From CAADGL01 sp964643885 (lineage in GTDB: Bacteria; Planctomycetota; Phycisphaerae; UBA1845; Fen-1342): a stretch of DNA of 30,773 bases. The notes under the pieces are model-generated. The model made no database searches. It saw only the letters and a program-made list of their open reading frames with translations, and was not told the DNA's origin. Of the stretch, positions 7,691-16,464 are shown piece by piece; positions within the stretch are counted from its first letter, which is position 1, and every line of letters begins with the position of its first letter. The stretch lies in assembly GCA_964643885.1 (NCBI GenBank), contig CAZXUI010000056.1, forward strand, positions 1 to 30,773. Direction: 5' to 3'. The position numbers and the translations under genes were made by a program.

Positions 7691-7771
7691 TCAGAACCCC
7701 CTGCGCCAAGCAGGGGTCTCCCGACAACCAGGAGTCCCGCCGCTCGGCGCGGCGGGTCCGGACGCGCGGCG
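7691..7771. repeat. Dispersed single copy of the 122-bp array element
   Basis: After ilvC, TCAGAAC is followed by hairpin CCCCTGC-GCCAA-GCAGGGG (7698-7716) and hairpin CCCGCCGC-TCGGC-GCGGCGGG (7736-7756), then a GGGTCCGGACGCGCGGCG version of the unit start. Loop sequences match the array; the first stem differs by compensated changes. A run of nine G follows (7771-7779). Confidence 0.85.
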
Positions 7772-7926
7772 GGGGGGGGCTGAACGTGGCGCGGAGTTCC
7801 CGAACGTCGCCTCGCGGGCTCCTTATAGGACGGCCACCCATTTCGCAGCACGCCGCGGTTCGGCCTGCCTTATACTGGATGCACGCGAGCCGTCAGGCAG
7901 TCACACAACGTCGCTGGGAGCCCAAC

Positions 7927-10500
7927 GTGAGCGCTTTGCGTACCGTATTTCTGTGTCTGGTTGGGGGTGTGTTGCTTTCGGGAACCGGCGCCTGCTCGCG
8001 CACACAGCGCTCGGTCGAAGTCGGTTCGGAACCCGTCGCGCCGCCCGTCTCCGCGCGCCCGGTTCAGACCGCACCAGCCGACGCGGCGTTGCCGGCCGCC
8101 GTCCCCGCCGATGCGATCGATCTGACCGACCCGGCCACGTTCGTGACGCGCGCCAGCCCGGCCGGGCGCGCCGATACCACGCAAGTTGCCCAGGCCGACG
8201 CCCGCTATGTGCCGCACACGCTCGTCCCACAGCGAATCCGCGACCATGTGCCGCCGCACGAGCGCCCGGGTCCGCTGCCGGCCGGCACGCCGAACGACCT
8301 GCCGCTCGGGGCCACGCTGGAGGAGCTTCGGGCCCGGCCGGGCGAGTTGTGGCCGGGAATCGGCCAGACCGGCTGGATTCCGCCCGACCCGGCGCTGGCC
8401 GTCGGCCCGCACCACATCGTCACGACCGTGAATCAGTCGCTGGCCTTCTACACGAAGGACGGGACGCAGCAATTCTACGCGACGCTGACGAGCTTCTTCT
8501 CGTCGGTGGGCGCGGGGGATTTCGTCTTCGACCCCAAGTGTTTCTATGATCACTATGCCGGGCGCTTCGTGGTCGTCGCGCCGGAGGTATACGGCAACTC
8601 CGAGGCGTGGATCACCATCGGCGTGTCGGATGACGACGACCCGCACGGCACCTGGTACCAGTATCGCACGAACGCGGTGGTGCAGGTCGGCGCGACGACG
8701 TTCTGGTGGGACTATCCCGGCGTCGGCTACGACTACCAGGCCTATTACGTCACCAGCAACCTGTTCGGCCTGAACCAGGGCGGCTGGGGCGGCGTCGGCT
8801 ATCGCGTATTTCTGAAAGAGGCGCTGCTCAGCGGCGAGCCGGCCACCTATCACACGCTCCGCGACGGCAGCTCCGCCTCGGTGCAGGTGGCGCAGCATTT
8901 CGGCTGGCCGCAGGCGCCCTTCTTCGTATCCGTCGCCAGTGGCAGCTCCATCCGCATCCAGGCGCTGCGCAATCCGACGACCAATCCCACGCTCGTGACG
9001 CGCAACGTGGCCGTGCCGCCCTTTTCGGGCCCGTTCGATGCGCCCACGGCCGGCGGCGGGGCGATCTGGCTGATCGACGCGCGGATCATGAACGTACACT
9101 GGCGCGACGGCAACCTGTACGCCGCCCATCACGTCTCCGACGGCAGCCGCAATTTCGCCCGCTGGTATCACTTTCAGACCAACGACTGGCCCAACAGCGG
9201 CGGGCCGACGCTCGCGCAGTCCGGCAACGTCGACGGCGGGCCGGACGTGCACACGTGGTTCCCCGCGATCTACTCAAACGCCGACCACGAGGTGGCGCTG
9301 GTCCTGAGCTCAAGCTCGCCGACGCAGCGGGTCGCGGTGAACGCGACAGGCCGGCTGCCGAGCGACCCGCCGGGGACGATGGGCGCGCTGACGCTGCTGA
9401 AGCTCGGAACGGTGAACACGACCGGGCGCTGGGGCGACTATTACGATGTGGCGATCGACCCGGTCGACGACACGCGCTTCTGGGTGATCGGCGAATACCC
9501 CGAGTCGTGGGGCTGGTCGAACTGGATCTCCAGCTTCTCCGTGGCCGGCGACGAGGCGCCGCTGGCGATCATCGATGACGCCGGCGCGATGCTCGGCGGC
9601 GACTCGCGGACCCTCGACGTGCTCGACAACGACGTGCATCCGGGCGGGCTGGCGTTCGACCTGTCGAGCTTCGACGCGGTGAGTCTGCACGGCGGCGGCG
9701 TCGAGCTCTCGAAGGGCACCGGGCCCGGCGGGCGCGACGAGCTGCGCTACGCCGCGCCGGCCGGATACGTCGGGCCGGACCGGTTCGGCTACACGATTCA
9801 GGACACGGCCGGCCGGACTTCGTCGACGATCGTCACGGCGGAAGTCTTCGACCCGGGCGACTTTCGCGATCCGGAGAACCCGCCGAACACGGAACCGGGA
9901 GCGGAGGCGGCCTATTACGCGCTCAGTGCGCCGTCGGCGCTGCCGAACTTCGACCTGCTGACGCCCTACGCGACCGAGATCGTGCCGCTGGTGAGCTTCG
10001 GCTCGACGGCCGGCAACTTCGCCGGCTCCGGGCGTGCGGACGACGTCGGCGCGGTCTTCGAGGGGTACGTCACCGTGCCGCAGACCGCGCTGTACACGCT
10101 TTTCACGCACTCTGACGACGGCTCGCGGCTGTACGTGGGCGACACGCTGGTCGTGGAGAACGACGGCCTGCACGGCCTGCAGGAGCGCTCCGGCGTGATC
10201 GGGCTGAAGGCGGGGGCGCATGCGGTCCGGGTCGAGTTCTTCGAGCGCGGCGGCCAGGCCGGGCTGATCGTGCGGATCGAGGGCGGCGGGCTGAGCAAGC
10301 AGGTCATCCCGGGCGAGATGTGGAGCCACGTCGTCTGCCGGGCGGATTTCGACGGCGACGGACAGGTCGGTTTCGCGGATCTGACGCTGCTGCTCGCAGC
10401 TTTCGGACACAACGACGGCGGCGACGTGGACGGCGACGGGGACACCGACTTCGAGGACCTGGCCGGTCTGCTGGGCGAGTATGGGTTGACGTGCGATTAG
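7927..10500 (+). CDS. Large secreted protein with PA14 domain and dockerin-like EF-hand repeats
   Basis: About 857 aa. I start at GTG 7927 because GGGAG lies 6 nt upstream and the product then begins with a signal sequence (LRTVFLCLVGGVLLSGTGAC, Cys23 a weak lipoprotein site). An upstream ATG (7786) would bury this. Residues about 150-520 form a Trp/Tyr-rich region with PDPALAVGPHHIV and GRWGDYYDVAIDP, resembling beta-propeller-like extracellular proteins. Residues about 540-640 look like a cadherin/VCBS-type beta sandwich (DVLDNDVHPGG, GPDRFGYTIQDTAG). A PA14 domain follows (about 655-785, HSDDGSRLYVGD, GLKAGAHAVRVEFFERGG), usually carbohydrate-binding. The end has two calcium-loop repeats, DFDGDGQVGFADL and DVDGDGDTDFEDL, like type I dockerins. 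The catalytic role, if any, is unknown. Confidence 0.85.
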   Translation: MSALRTVFLCLVGGVLLSGTGACSRTQRSVEVGSEPVAPPVSARPVQTAPADAALPAAVPADAIDLTDPATFVTRASPAGRADTTQVAQADARYVPHTLVPQRIRDHVPPHERPGPLPAGTPNDLPLGATLEELRARPGELWPGIGQTGWIPPDPALAVGPHHIVTTVNQSLAFYTKDGTQQFYATLTSFFSSVGAGDFVFDPKCFYDHYAGRFVVVAPEVYGNSEAWITIGVSDDDDPHGTWYQYRTNAVVQVGATTFWWDYPGVGYDYQAYYVTSNLFGLNQGGWGGVGYRVFLKEALLSGEPATYHTLRDGSSASVQVAQHFGWPQAPFFVSVASGSSIRIQALRNPTTNPTLVTRNVAVPPFSGPFDAPTAGGGAIWLIDARIMNVHWRDGNLYAAHHVSDGSRNFARWYHFQTNDWPNSGGPTLAQSGNVDGGPDVHTWFPAIYSNADHEVALVLSSSSPTQRVAVNATGRLPSDPPGTMGALTLLKLGTVNTTGRWGDYYDVAIDPVDDTRFWVIGEYPESWGWSNWISSFSVAGDEAPLAIIDDAGAMLGGDSRTLDVLDNDVHPGGLAFDLSSFDAVSLHGGGVELSKGTGPGGRDELRYAAPAGYVGPDRFGYTIQDTAGRTSSTIVTAEVFDPGDFRDPENPPNTEPGAEAAYYALSAPSALPNFDLLTPYATEIVPLVSFGSTAGNFAGSGRADDVGAVFEGYVTVPQTALYTLFTHSDDGSRLYVGDTLVVENDGLHGLQERSGVIGLKAGAHAVRVEFFERGGQAGLIVRIEGGGLSKQVIPGEMWSHVVCRADFDGDGQVGFADLTLLLAAFGHNDGGDVDGDGDTDFEDLAGLLGEYGLTCD

Positions 10501-10556
10501 CGCACGCACCCGCGCTCGCCGAACCACAGGCCCGGCGGCATGCAGGCGGCCGGCTC

Positions 10557-11480
10557 CTACGGCTGCTTGCCCTTGTGACTCCTGACCACGCCGTCGTATA
10601 CGATGCCGACCCAGACATCGGGCTTCAGGAAGCCCTGGCCCCACTTCTCGTCGAAGTCGCGGGTCGGACCGGCCGCGATCACCTCCTCGCGCGACTTGCC
10701 TTGATCGACGAGCTCGTGCACGCGCTTGCTGACCGTCTTGAGCATGGCGATGTACTCGCGCAGGCCGGCCGCGTCGGAGAGCTCGCCGTGGCCGGGGATG
10801 ATCCGGGTCCGGGCGTCGGTCTGTTTGAGGACCTGCTCGGCGGCCGCGATCATGCCGTCGATCGAGCCGCCGCTGCCGACGTCGATGAAGGGGTACATCC
10901 CGTTGAAGTAGACGTCGCCGGTGTGCACGACGTTCGACTTGCGGAAGTAGATCACGGAGTCGCCGTCGGTGTGGGCGTCGTGGACGTGCATCACGTCGAT
11001 CTGCTCGCCGTTCCAGTGGAAGGTGAGCGACTCGGCGAAGGTGATGACGGGCAGCGCGACGGGCGGGGCCGCCTCGACCTTGCGCTGAAAGGCCTCGATG
11101 AACTGGTCCGTGCTCATCCGCTTGCGCACGTTCTCGTGCGCGACGATGATCGCGCCGGCCTTGCCGAAGTTCTCGTTGCCGCCCGTGTGGTCGAAGTGCC
11201 AGTGCGTGTTGACCAGGAACCGGACCGGCTTGTCGGTGAGCTTGCCGATGGCGGCGGTGATCTTGTCGGTCAGCGGCGCGAACTGATCGTCGATCAGGAA
11301 GGCGCCGTCGTCGCCGGTACACAGGCCGAGATTTCCGCCGGCGCCGGTGAGCATGTAGACGTGGTCGGCGACCTTCTCGGATTTGATCTCGACGTTCTCG
11401 AAGTCCTGGGCGGCGGCGAAGTTCGCCGACCAAAGGACACAAGCGAAAATCACCGCGAGCTTGCTAAGACTCCTGCGCAT
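10557..11480 (-). CDS. Secreted metallo-beta-lactamase-fold hydrolase
   Basis: The 307-aa product has a signal peptide (1-24, cleaved near AAA-QD) and a metallo-beta-lactamase fold. The zinc motif HWHFDH is at 93-98; GDVYFNGMYP and PGHGELSD provide the later ligands, and DAHTDGDSVIYF is typical of the periplasmic group related to quinoprotein-relay hydrolases rather than true lactamases. Substrate unknown. The ATG at 11480 is preferred over an upstream start (11534) because GGGAGTGGAG precedes it and the signal peptide begins there. It lies 61 nt downstream of the DinG-like helicase on the same strand and is convergent with the PA14 gene. Confidence 0.9.
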   Translation of the reverse strand: MRRSLSKLAVIFACVLWSANFAAAQDFENVEIKSEKVADHVYMLTGAGGNLGLCTGDDGAFLIDDQFAPLTDKITAAIGKLTDKPVRFLVNTHWHFDHTGGNENFGKAGAIIVAHENVRKRMSTDQFIEAFQRKVEAAPPVALPVITFAESLTFHWNGEQIDVMHVHDAHTDGDSVIYFRKSNVVHTGDVYFNGMYPFIDVGSGGSIDGMIAAAEQVLKQTDARTRIIPGHGELSDAAGLREYIAMLKTVSKRVHELVDQGKSREEVIAAGPTRDFDEKWGQGFLKPDVWVGIVYDGVVRSHKGKQP

Positions 11481-11541
11481 GCTCCACTCCCATTGATCGG
11501 CCCTAATCAGTACTCCCACAGGCGCGGGAACCATAGCTTCC

Positions 11542-13500
11542 CTACCACATCCGCTTGACGATTTCCACCCGACCCCCCGGCAGCGCCTCCAGAAACCGCC
11601 GCCCGTACGCCTTCGTCGTCACCCGCGGGTCCAGCACCGCCACGATCCCCCGGTCGGAACGGCTGCGGATCAGCCGGCCGAACCCCTGCCGGAACTTGAG
11701 CACCGCCTCCGGCAGCTGAAACTCGTTGAACGGATTGCCGCCCCGCTTGCGGATCAGCTCGATCCGCGCCTCGACCGTCGGCCGGTCCGGCACGGCGAAC
11801 GGCAGCTTGACGATGATCACGTTCGAGAGCGCGTCGCCGACCACGTCCACCCCCTGCCAGAAGCTGTCCGTGCCGAAAATCACCGCCCGCGGCGTCGCCC
11901 GAAAACGCTCCAGCATCATCGACCGCGACAGCTCCTCACCCTGGGCGAAGATCGTATATCCCTCCGGCACGAGCACCTCGCGCACCCGCCGCGCCAGCTC
12001 CGCCAGCATCGAATAGCTCGTCAGCAGCACGAACGCCCGCCCCTCCGTCCGCCGCACATACTCCGTCACCGCCTTCGCCGCGGCCGCGGTGAAAAGCTCG
12101 CCGCTGGACGGGTCCGGCATGCCCGCCTCGACGTACACCGTCACCTGCTCGTCATAGTCGAACGGCGAGCCGAGCCGCAGCGTGCGGGCCGGCGGGCCGC
12201 CCAGCCGGCCGAGCAGATAACAGAACGCGTCATCGCCACCGTCCGCCAGCGTCGCGCTGGTCGCGATGACCGAGCGGGTCTTCTCGAACAGCCACTCGCG
12301 CAGGAACGGCCCCGGCTCCAGCGGCGCCGCACACAGCGACACGCGCGGCGAGCGGCCGCGCTCGCTCTCGATCCAGTAGACGTGCTGGTCGTAGCTCTGG
12401 GCCAGCAGCGATTCGACCGCCGCCGCAAGCCCCTCCGTCCGGTCGATGAACGACGCCAGCTCGAACTGGTCATCCAGCCGCGGCAGCTCGCTCTTGAGCG
12501 GCCGCAGCCGCCGTGAAACCTCCGCCAGCGCCGGCGACAGCCGGTTCTGCACCACCTGCGGCCGCACAAGTCGCCCGTTGGAGCGCCCCTGCGTCGATTG
12601 AAACGCCTGGAGATCGTTGAAAAAGTGCGTGCACGCGGCGGCCGCCTCGATCACGGCTCGTTTCTGGTCGTCGTTTCCGATCGCGGCGAGGTAACCCTTG
12701 CCGGTGCGATCGTTGAACAGCCCGCTGAGCAGGTACTGCACCTGGCTGCTGCTGATGCGCGTGCCCAGGTGATCGGCGGCGACGTTCTCGAGCGTGTGCG
12801 CCTCGTCGATCACGAGCAGCTCATAGTCGGGCAGCACGCTGGCCCCGTCGCGCCGCAGCATCGCATCGGCCACCAGCAGGGCGTGATTGACCACCAGCAG
12901 CCCCGCCTGTTCCGCCCGCCGCCGGGCGCGCTGGTAGAAGCACGGCTCATACGTCGGGCAGCGCCGCCCCATACAGTTGCCGTGCTCGCTGCGCACCTTC
13001 TCCCAGACGTCGATCGGCGGCGCCTCCGGCAGGTCGGCCAGCGAGCCGTCCTGCGTGTGGTAGGCCCAGTCCTCGATCTGGTGCAGCAGCGCCAGCCGCT
13101 GCTGCGAAGGGAACAGCGACGCCTGCCGGGCGCTGGCCGCCTTCAGCCGCCGCAGACCCAGGTAGTTGTTCCGTCCCTTGACCAGCTCGGCCCGCACATC
13201 CAGCCCCAGCGCCTCGAGCAGAAACGGAATATCCTTGCTGATGAGCTGTTCCTGGAGCGCGATCGTGTGCGTGCTGACGACGACCCGACGCCCCTCGGCC
13301 GAAACCTGCTCCAGCGCCGGCAGCAGATACGCGAACGACTTGCCGACCCCCGTCCCCGCCTCCACTGCCAGATGGTGCCCGCCCGAGAAGGCGGCCGCGA
13401 CGGCCGCGCACATTTCCTGCTGCTGCGGCCGCAGCTCGAAACCGGGCAGCCGCTCGGCCAGCGGGCCGTCCGAAGTCAGCCAGTCGGCGACGCGCATCAT
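11542..13500 (-). CDS. DinG-family ATP-dependent DNA helicase lacking one cluster cysteine
   Basis: The 652-aa protein is an XPD/DinG-type superfamily 2 helicase. Walker A EAGTGVGKS (48-55), Ia STHTIALQEQL, the DEAH box (232-235) and late motifs GTDSFWQGVDVVG and QGFGRLIRSRSDRG are present. E. coli DinG has four iron-sulfur cysteines; here the second, third and fourth align with Cys176, Cys181 and Cys187, but the first position, usually in a KGRxNYLC context, reads KGRNNYLGLRRL with Gly115. The start ATGATG at 13500 overlaps the TGA of the upstream membrane-protein gene, so translation is probably coupled. The frame extends upstream to 13722, but only as shadow of that gene. Confidence 0.9.
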   Translation of the reverse strand: MMRVADWLTSDGPLAERLPGFELRPQQQEMCAAVAAAFSGGHHLAVEAGTGVGKSFAYLLPALEQVSAEGRRVVVSTHTIALQEQLISKDIPFLLEALGLDVRAELVKGRNNYLGLRRLKAASARQASLFPSQQRLALLHQIEDWAYHTQDGSLADLPEAPPIDVWEKVRSEHGNCMGRRCPTYEPCFYQRARRRAEQAGLLVVNHALLVADAMLRRDGASVLPDYELLVIDEAHTLENVAADHLGTRISSSQVQYLLSGLFNDRTGKGYLAAIGNDDQKRAVIEAAAACTHFFNDLQAFQSTQGRSNGRLVRPQVVQNRLSPALAEVSRRLRPLKSELPRLDDQFELASFIDRTEGLAAAVESLLAQSYDQHVYWIESERGRSPRVSLCAAPLEPGPFLREWLFEKTRSVIATSATLADGGDDAFCYLLGRLGGPPARTLRLGSPFDYDEQVTVYVEAGMPDPSSGELFTAAAAKAVTEYVRRTEGRAFVLLTSYSMLAELARRVREVLVPEGYTIFAQGEELSRSMMLERFRATPRAVIFGTDSFWQGVDVVGDALSNVIIVKLPFAVPDRPTVEARIELIRKRGGNPFNEFQLPEAVLKFRQGFGRLIRSRSDRGIVAVLDPRVTTKAYGRRFLEALPGGRVEIVKRMW

Positions 13501-14033
13501 CCGCGACTCAGTTCGAAGACGAAATCCCAGGTGAACACGAACGCCGCCCCGCACGTGAGCAGCACGACGGCCGTCCCGAGAACGGCGATGAAGGTCTGGC
13601 CGCTGACCCAACTGTCGCGCATCGTGGCGATGATGTGCGGGCGGGCGAGCACCAGCATGCTGATGATCATCGCCCCGGACGTGAGCCAGAGCGAGATCGA
13701 GTGCAGGTAGCTGTAGATCCACAGGGCCCGGTTGACCTGCGCCTCCTCGCCCTCGACGCTGCGGATGAAGTGGCCGCGGACGACGTAGATGGCCTTCGCG
13801 GTGCCGTCCGGCTGGGTTACGAGCCGGCGGTAGCCGTTGTGGGCGTCACCGCCGACGACGGCGTACAGCACGGGGTAGACCAGCATGTTCAGCCCGCCCA
13901 CGAGCATGAGCGCGATGCAGATCTGGTTGCGCCGCCGGTGCGGGATGCGGTCGACCGGGCAGGGCGGCACGGAGAGCTCGCCGCGGCGGGCCGCCCGATC
14001 GAGCTCCAACACGCTGTCCGAGTTCGGCCTCAT
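13497..14033 (-). CDS. Small integral membrane protein, unknown function
   Basis: The 178-aa product has three clear hydrophobic helices (about 37-61, 104-130, 146-168) after an Arg-rich cytoplasmic stretch (RIPHRRRNQ). A loop of about 40 residues with VTQPDGTAKAIYVVRGHFIR lies between helices 1 and 2. I recognise no family. The start ATG at 14033 follows an AAGG about 13 nt upstream; an earlier ATG (14120) would add a repeat-derived leader. The stop overlaps the start of the helicase gene (ATGA), so the two form an operon, but no functional link is evident. Confidence 0.75.
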   Translation of the reverse strand: MRPNSDSVLELDRAARRGELSVPPCPVDRIPHRRRNQICIALMLVGGLNMLVYPVLYAVVGGDAHNGYRRLVTQPDGTAKAIYVVRGHFIRSVEGEEAQVNRALWIYSYLHSISLWLTSGAMIISMLVLARPHIIATMRDSWVSGQTFIAVLGTAVVLLTCGAAFVFTWDFVFELSRG

Positions 14034-14094
14034 GCGTGCCAATGACCTTACGTCAGCGGAAGTTCCGTCCGCCCCATTTTCGGGGCACGTGGGT

Positions 14095-14135
14095 GTGCCA
14101 CTGCTCTTTCGCGGTGCCACTGCTCTTGAGCAGTG
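14095..14135. repeat. GTGCCACTGCTC hairpin repeat
   Basis: GTGCCACTGCTCTT occurs at 14095-14108 and 14114-14127. The second continues into GAGCAGTG, making a CACTGCTC-TT-GAGCAGTG hairpin. It has the same general design as the GGTGGCATG repeats at 6481-6599: GGTG lead plus palindrome. Confidence 0.7.
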
Positions 14136-14193
14136 AACTCTCAGCCCCGCGAGCCTCGGGGAGCGAGGGCGTCCCGCCCGCCATGTCTCCGCG

Positions 14194-15054
14194 TTATCGC
14201 TCGCGCGCCGCCGACGTGCCGATCACACCCTCCATCGGCGACGACGCGCTGGCGTACAGCTTCCGCGGAATCCGGCCCGCACGATACGCCAGGTATCCCG
14301 CCTCGATCGCGTGCCGCATCGCCCGCGCCATCGCCACCGGATCACGCGCCCCGGCGATGCCCGTATTCAGCAGCACGCCGTCCGCCCCCAGCTCCATCGC
14401 GATCGTCACATCCGACGCCGTCCCCACGCCCGCATCCACAATCACCGGATAGTCCACGTCAGCTTCCTTGAGCTGCTCCAGGATGATGCGGATGTTGTTG
14501 GGGTTCAAGACGCCCTGGCCGCTGCCGATCGGGCTTCCCAGCGGCATGACGCTGGCCGCGCCGGCCGCCTTCAGCCGCTGCGCGAGCACCGGATCATCAT
14601 TCGAGTACGCCAGAACCGTGAACCCCTCCGCGACCAGCGTCTCGAGCGCCTTGAGCGTGCCGAACGGGTCCGGCAGCAGCGTCTTGCGGTCGGCCAGCAC
14701 CTCCAGCTTCACCCAGCGCGAGCCCGGATTGCCCATGCCCTCCAGCAATTCGCGCCCCAGCCGTGCCGAACGGACCGCATCCTCCGCCGTGAAGCACCCG
14801 GCCGTATTCGGCAGAATCGTGTAGCGCTTCAGATCGAGAAAGTCGAGCAGACTGCGGCCCTGCCTGTCGATCAGCCGCTCGCGCCGCACCGCGACCGTCA
14901 CCACCTCGCAGCCGCTGGCATCCAGCGCCTCGCGCATCAGCTCGTAATCCGGCTCGCCATCGCGAAGATACTTGCCCGTCCCCACGAACAGCCGCGAGCG
15001 GAAGCGAAAACCCGCGATCTCCATCACGCCCGCCTCGGTCACGCCCGCCATCAT
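14194..15054 (-). CDS. thiG: Thiazole synthase
   Basis: ThiG joins deoxyxylulose 5-phosphate, dehydroglycine and the ThiS thiocarboxylate into the thiazole phosphate moiety of thiamine, in the cytoplasm. The 286-aa product has the full TIM-barrel sequence: SRLFVGTGKY, the Schiff-base lysine in WVKLEVL (Lys116), LPNTAGC, PLGSPIGSGQG and DAGVGTASDV. The ATGATG start at 15054 overlaps the TGA of thiS (ATGA), a common coupling of these two genes. The frame is open upstream to 15387, but that part is the shadow of thiS. The C-terminus ends with the usual ASASSPMEGVIG segment. Confidence 0.95.
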   Translation of the reverse strand: MMAGVTEAGVMEIAGFRFRSRLFVGTGKYLRDGEPDYELMREALDASGCEVVTVAVRRERLIDRQGRSLLDFLDLKRYTILPNTAGCFTAEDAVRSARLGRELLEGMGNPGSRWVKLEVLADRKTLLPDPFGTLKALETLVAEGFTVLAYSNDDPVLAQRLKAAGAASVMPLGSPIGSGQGVLNPNNIRIILEQLKEADVDYPVIVDAGVGTASDVTIAMELGADGVLLNTGIAGARDPVAMARAMRHAIEAGYLAYRAGRIPRKLYASASSPMEGVIGTSAARER

Positions 15055-15254
15055 CCACCTCCCACCAGCGTGACGATCTCCACGCGGTCCCCCTGCGTCA
15101 GCGCGGTCTGCGAGTACAGATCGCGCCGGACCAGCCGCTCGTTGACCTCGACCGCCACCCGCTGCGGGACGAGCTCGAAGCGCGCCAGCAGCCCGGCCAG
15201 CGTCTCGCCCGCCGAGACTTCCGCCGCCTCGCCGTTCACCACGATCGAAATCAT
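15051..15254 (-). CDS. thiS: Sulfur carrier protein ThiS
   Basis: The 67-aa beta-grasp protein ends in the required Gly-Gly (TLVGGG), the site that is adenylated and thiocarboxylated to carry sulfur to ThiG. Features MISIVVNGE and QRVAVEVNERLV are typical. GGAG lies 3 nt before the ATG at 15254, rather close, and a perfect TATAAT lies 16 nt upstream, so the leader may be only about 10 nt. A longer upstream start (15620) is not supported. No ThiF or ThiO gene is in view and no TPP-riboswitch signature is seen upstream. Confidence 0.95.
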   Translation of the reverse strand: MISIVVNGEAAEVSAGETLAGLLARFELVPQRVAVEVNERLVRRDLYSQTALTQGDRVEIVTLVGGG

Positions 15255-15270
15255 GCTCTCCACGCGCGCT

Positions 15271-15276
15271 ATTATA
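15271..15276 (-). promoter_or_regulatory. -10 box (TATAAT) for thiSG
   Basis: Perfect TATAAT on the minus strand, 16 nt before the thiS start. No matching -35 is visible. It implies a very short leader with no room for a riboswitch. Confidence 0.45.
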
Positions 15277-15450
15277 GAGCCGGCCGCTGCGGCCCGCCCG
15301 TTGCCGCTCCAACCCCCGATAACCACGCAGGAAACGCCCCGCAACCGCGCACGATCGACCGATCTCGGAGCCACGCAAAACCCGCACCCCGAATAGTCCG
15401 ATGCTCTAGCGCTGATCAGCTCACGGGCATCACGCTCGCGGAGACCGCTT

Positions 15451-16449
15451 GTGGAGCAGCCGGGTACAGGGACCTCAACCTCTTCCGCCAAAGCGGGCGA
15501 TGCAGCCCGCGCCGCGGCCGCACGCATCCCCCACGGCCTGATGTTCCACCACTTCCACGGCGACAACCACCCGCCCGCACAGGGCTCGCTCTCCGCCGAC
15601 GAGCTGCGGGCGCTGCTCAACCAGGTCGGCCGCGAGCGACTGCTGCCGGCCGCTGCCTGGCTGGAGCGCGCGGTTCACGGCCGGCTGCGGCCGGAGGACG
15701 TCTGCCTGACGTTCGACGACTGCCTGCGATGCCAGTATGACGTCGCCGAGCCGGTGCTGCGCGAGCTTGGCCTGACGGCGTTCTGGTTCGTGCCGACGTC
15801 GGTTCTTCAGGGGCACCTGCTGAGGCTGGAGATCTACCGCGCCTTCCGCGACCGCCGCTTTGCCAGCGTTCAGGAGTTCTACGCGAGCTTCGAGAAGGCG
15901 GTCGACGCGTCGCGGCTGTCGACGCGGGCCCGCCGCGCGCTGGAGAGCTTCGACCCTTCGAGCTACCTGTCTGACTACCCGTTCTACACCGAAGGCGACC
16001 GCCGCTTTCGCTACCTGCGCGACGAGGTGCTCGGCCCGACGGCGTTTCAATCGATCATGGACGCGATGATCCGCCAGGCGGGACTGCGGCTGCGCGACCT
16101 GGCCGAAAACCTCTGGATGGATGATGAGTGCCTGCTGCGGCTGCACGCCGCGGGGCACATCATCGGACTGCACTCGCACACGCACCCCACGCGGATCGGT
16201 GACATGCGGCCGGGCGGGCAGATCCGTGAGTATCGGGCCAATCACACCTACCTGGCCAACCTGCTGGGCAAGCCGCCTGTCACGGCCGCCCACCCCTGCG
16301 GCTCCTATTCGCGCACGACGCTGCGGATTCTGCGGGAGATGGGGATTCAGGTCGCGTTTCGCTCGAACATGAGCATGCTCGAGCACAGCGAGCTGGAGTT
16401 TCCGCGTGAAGACGCGGCCAACCTGCGGCGACCAGACGCGGCCGGCTGA
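15451..16449 (+). CDS. Polysaccharide deacetylase family protein
   Basis: The 332-aa protein carries the NodB-type deacetylase motifs: CLTFDDC (catalytic and metal Asp at 89-90), the metal-binding HSHTHP around residue 240, and AHPCGSYSRTTL near the end. The N-terminal GLMFHHFHGDNHPPAQGS resembles deacetylases from surface-polysaccharide clusters. Metal-dependent N- or O-deacetylation of a surface sugar is likely; no signal peptide is visible, so action may be cytoplasmic on a precursor. I used the GTG at 15451 with GGAG about 9 nt upstream; an internal ATG (15541) is the alternative. No glycosyltransferase genes are near. It is convergent with the pilin gene, 15 nt apart. Confidence 0.87.
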   Translation: MEQPGTGTSTSSAKAGDAARAAAARIPHGLMFHHFHGDNHPPAQGSLSADELRALLNQVGRERLLPAAAWLERAVHGRLRPEDVCLTFDDCLRCQYDVAEPVLRELGLTAFWFVPTSVLQGHLLRLEIYRAFRDRRFASVQEFYASFEKAVDASRLSTRARRALESFDPSSYLSDYPFYTEGDRRFRYLRDEVLGPTAFQSIMDAMIRQAGLRLRDLAENLWMDDECLLRLHAAGHIIGLHSHTHPTRIGDMRPGGQIREYRANHTYLANLLGKPPVTAAHPCGSYSRTTLRILREMGIQVAFRSNMSMLEHSELEFPREDAANLRRPDAAG

Positions 16450-16464
16450 GCGCGGCCGGGCGGG

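Noticed and set aside
15055..15387. Longer thiG start giving a 397-aa protein
   Set aside because: That stretch is the out-of-frame shadow of thiS; the ATGA overlap gives a normal-length ThiG.
15255..15450. TPP riboswitch upstream of thiS
   Set aside because: No THI-box signature was found, and the likely -10 box leaves no room for it.
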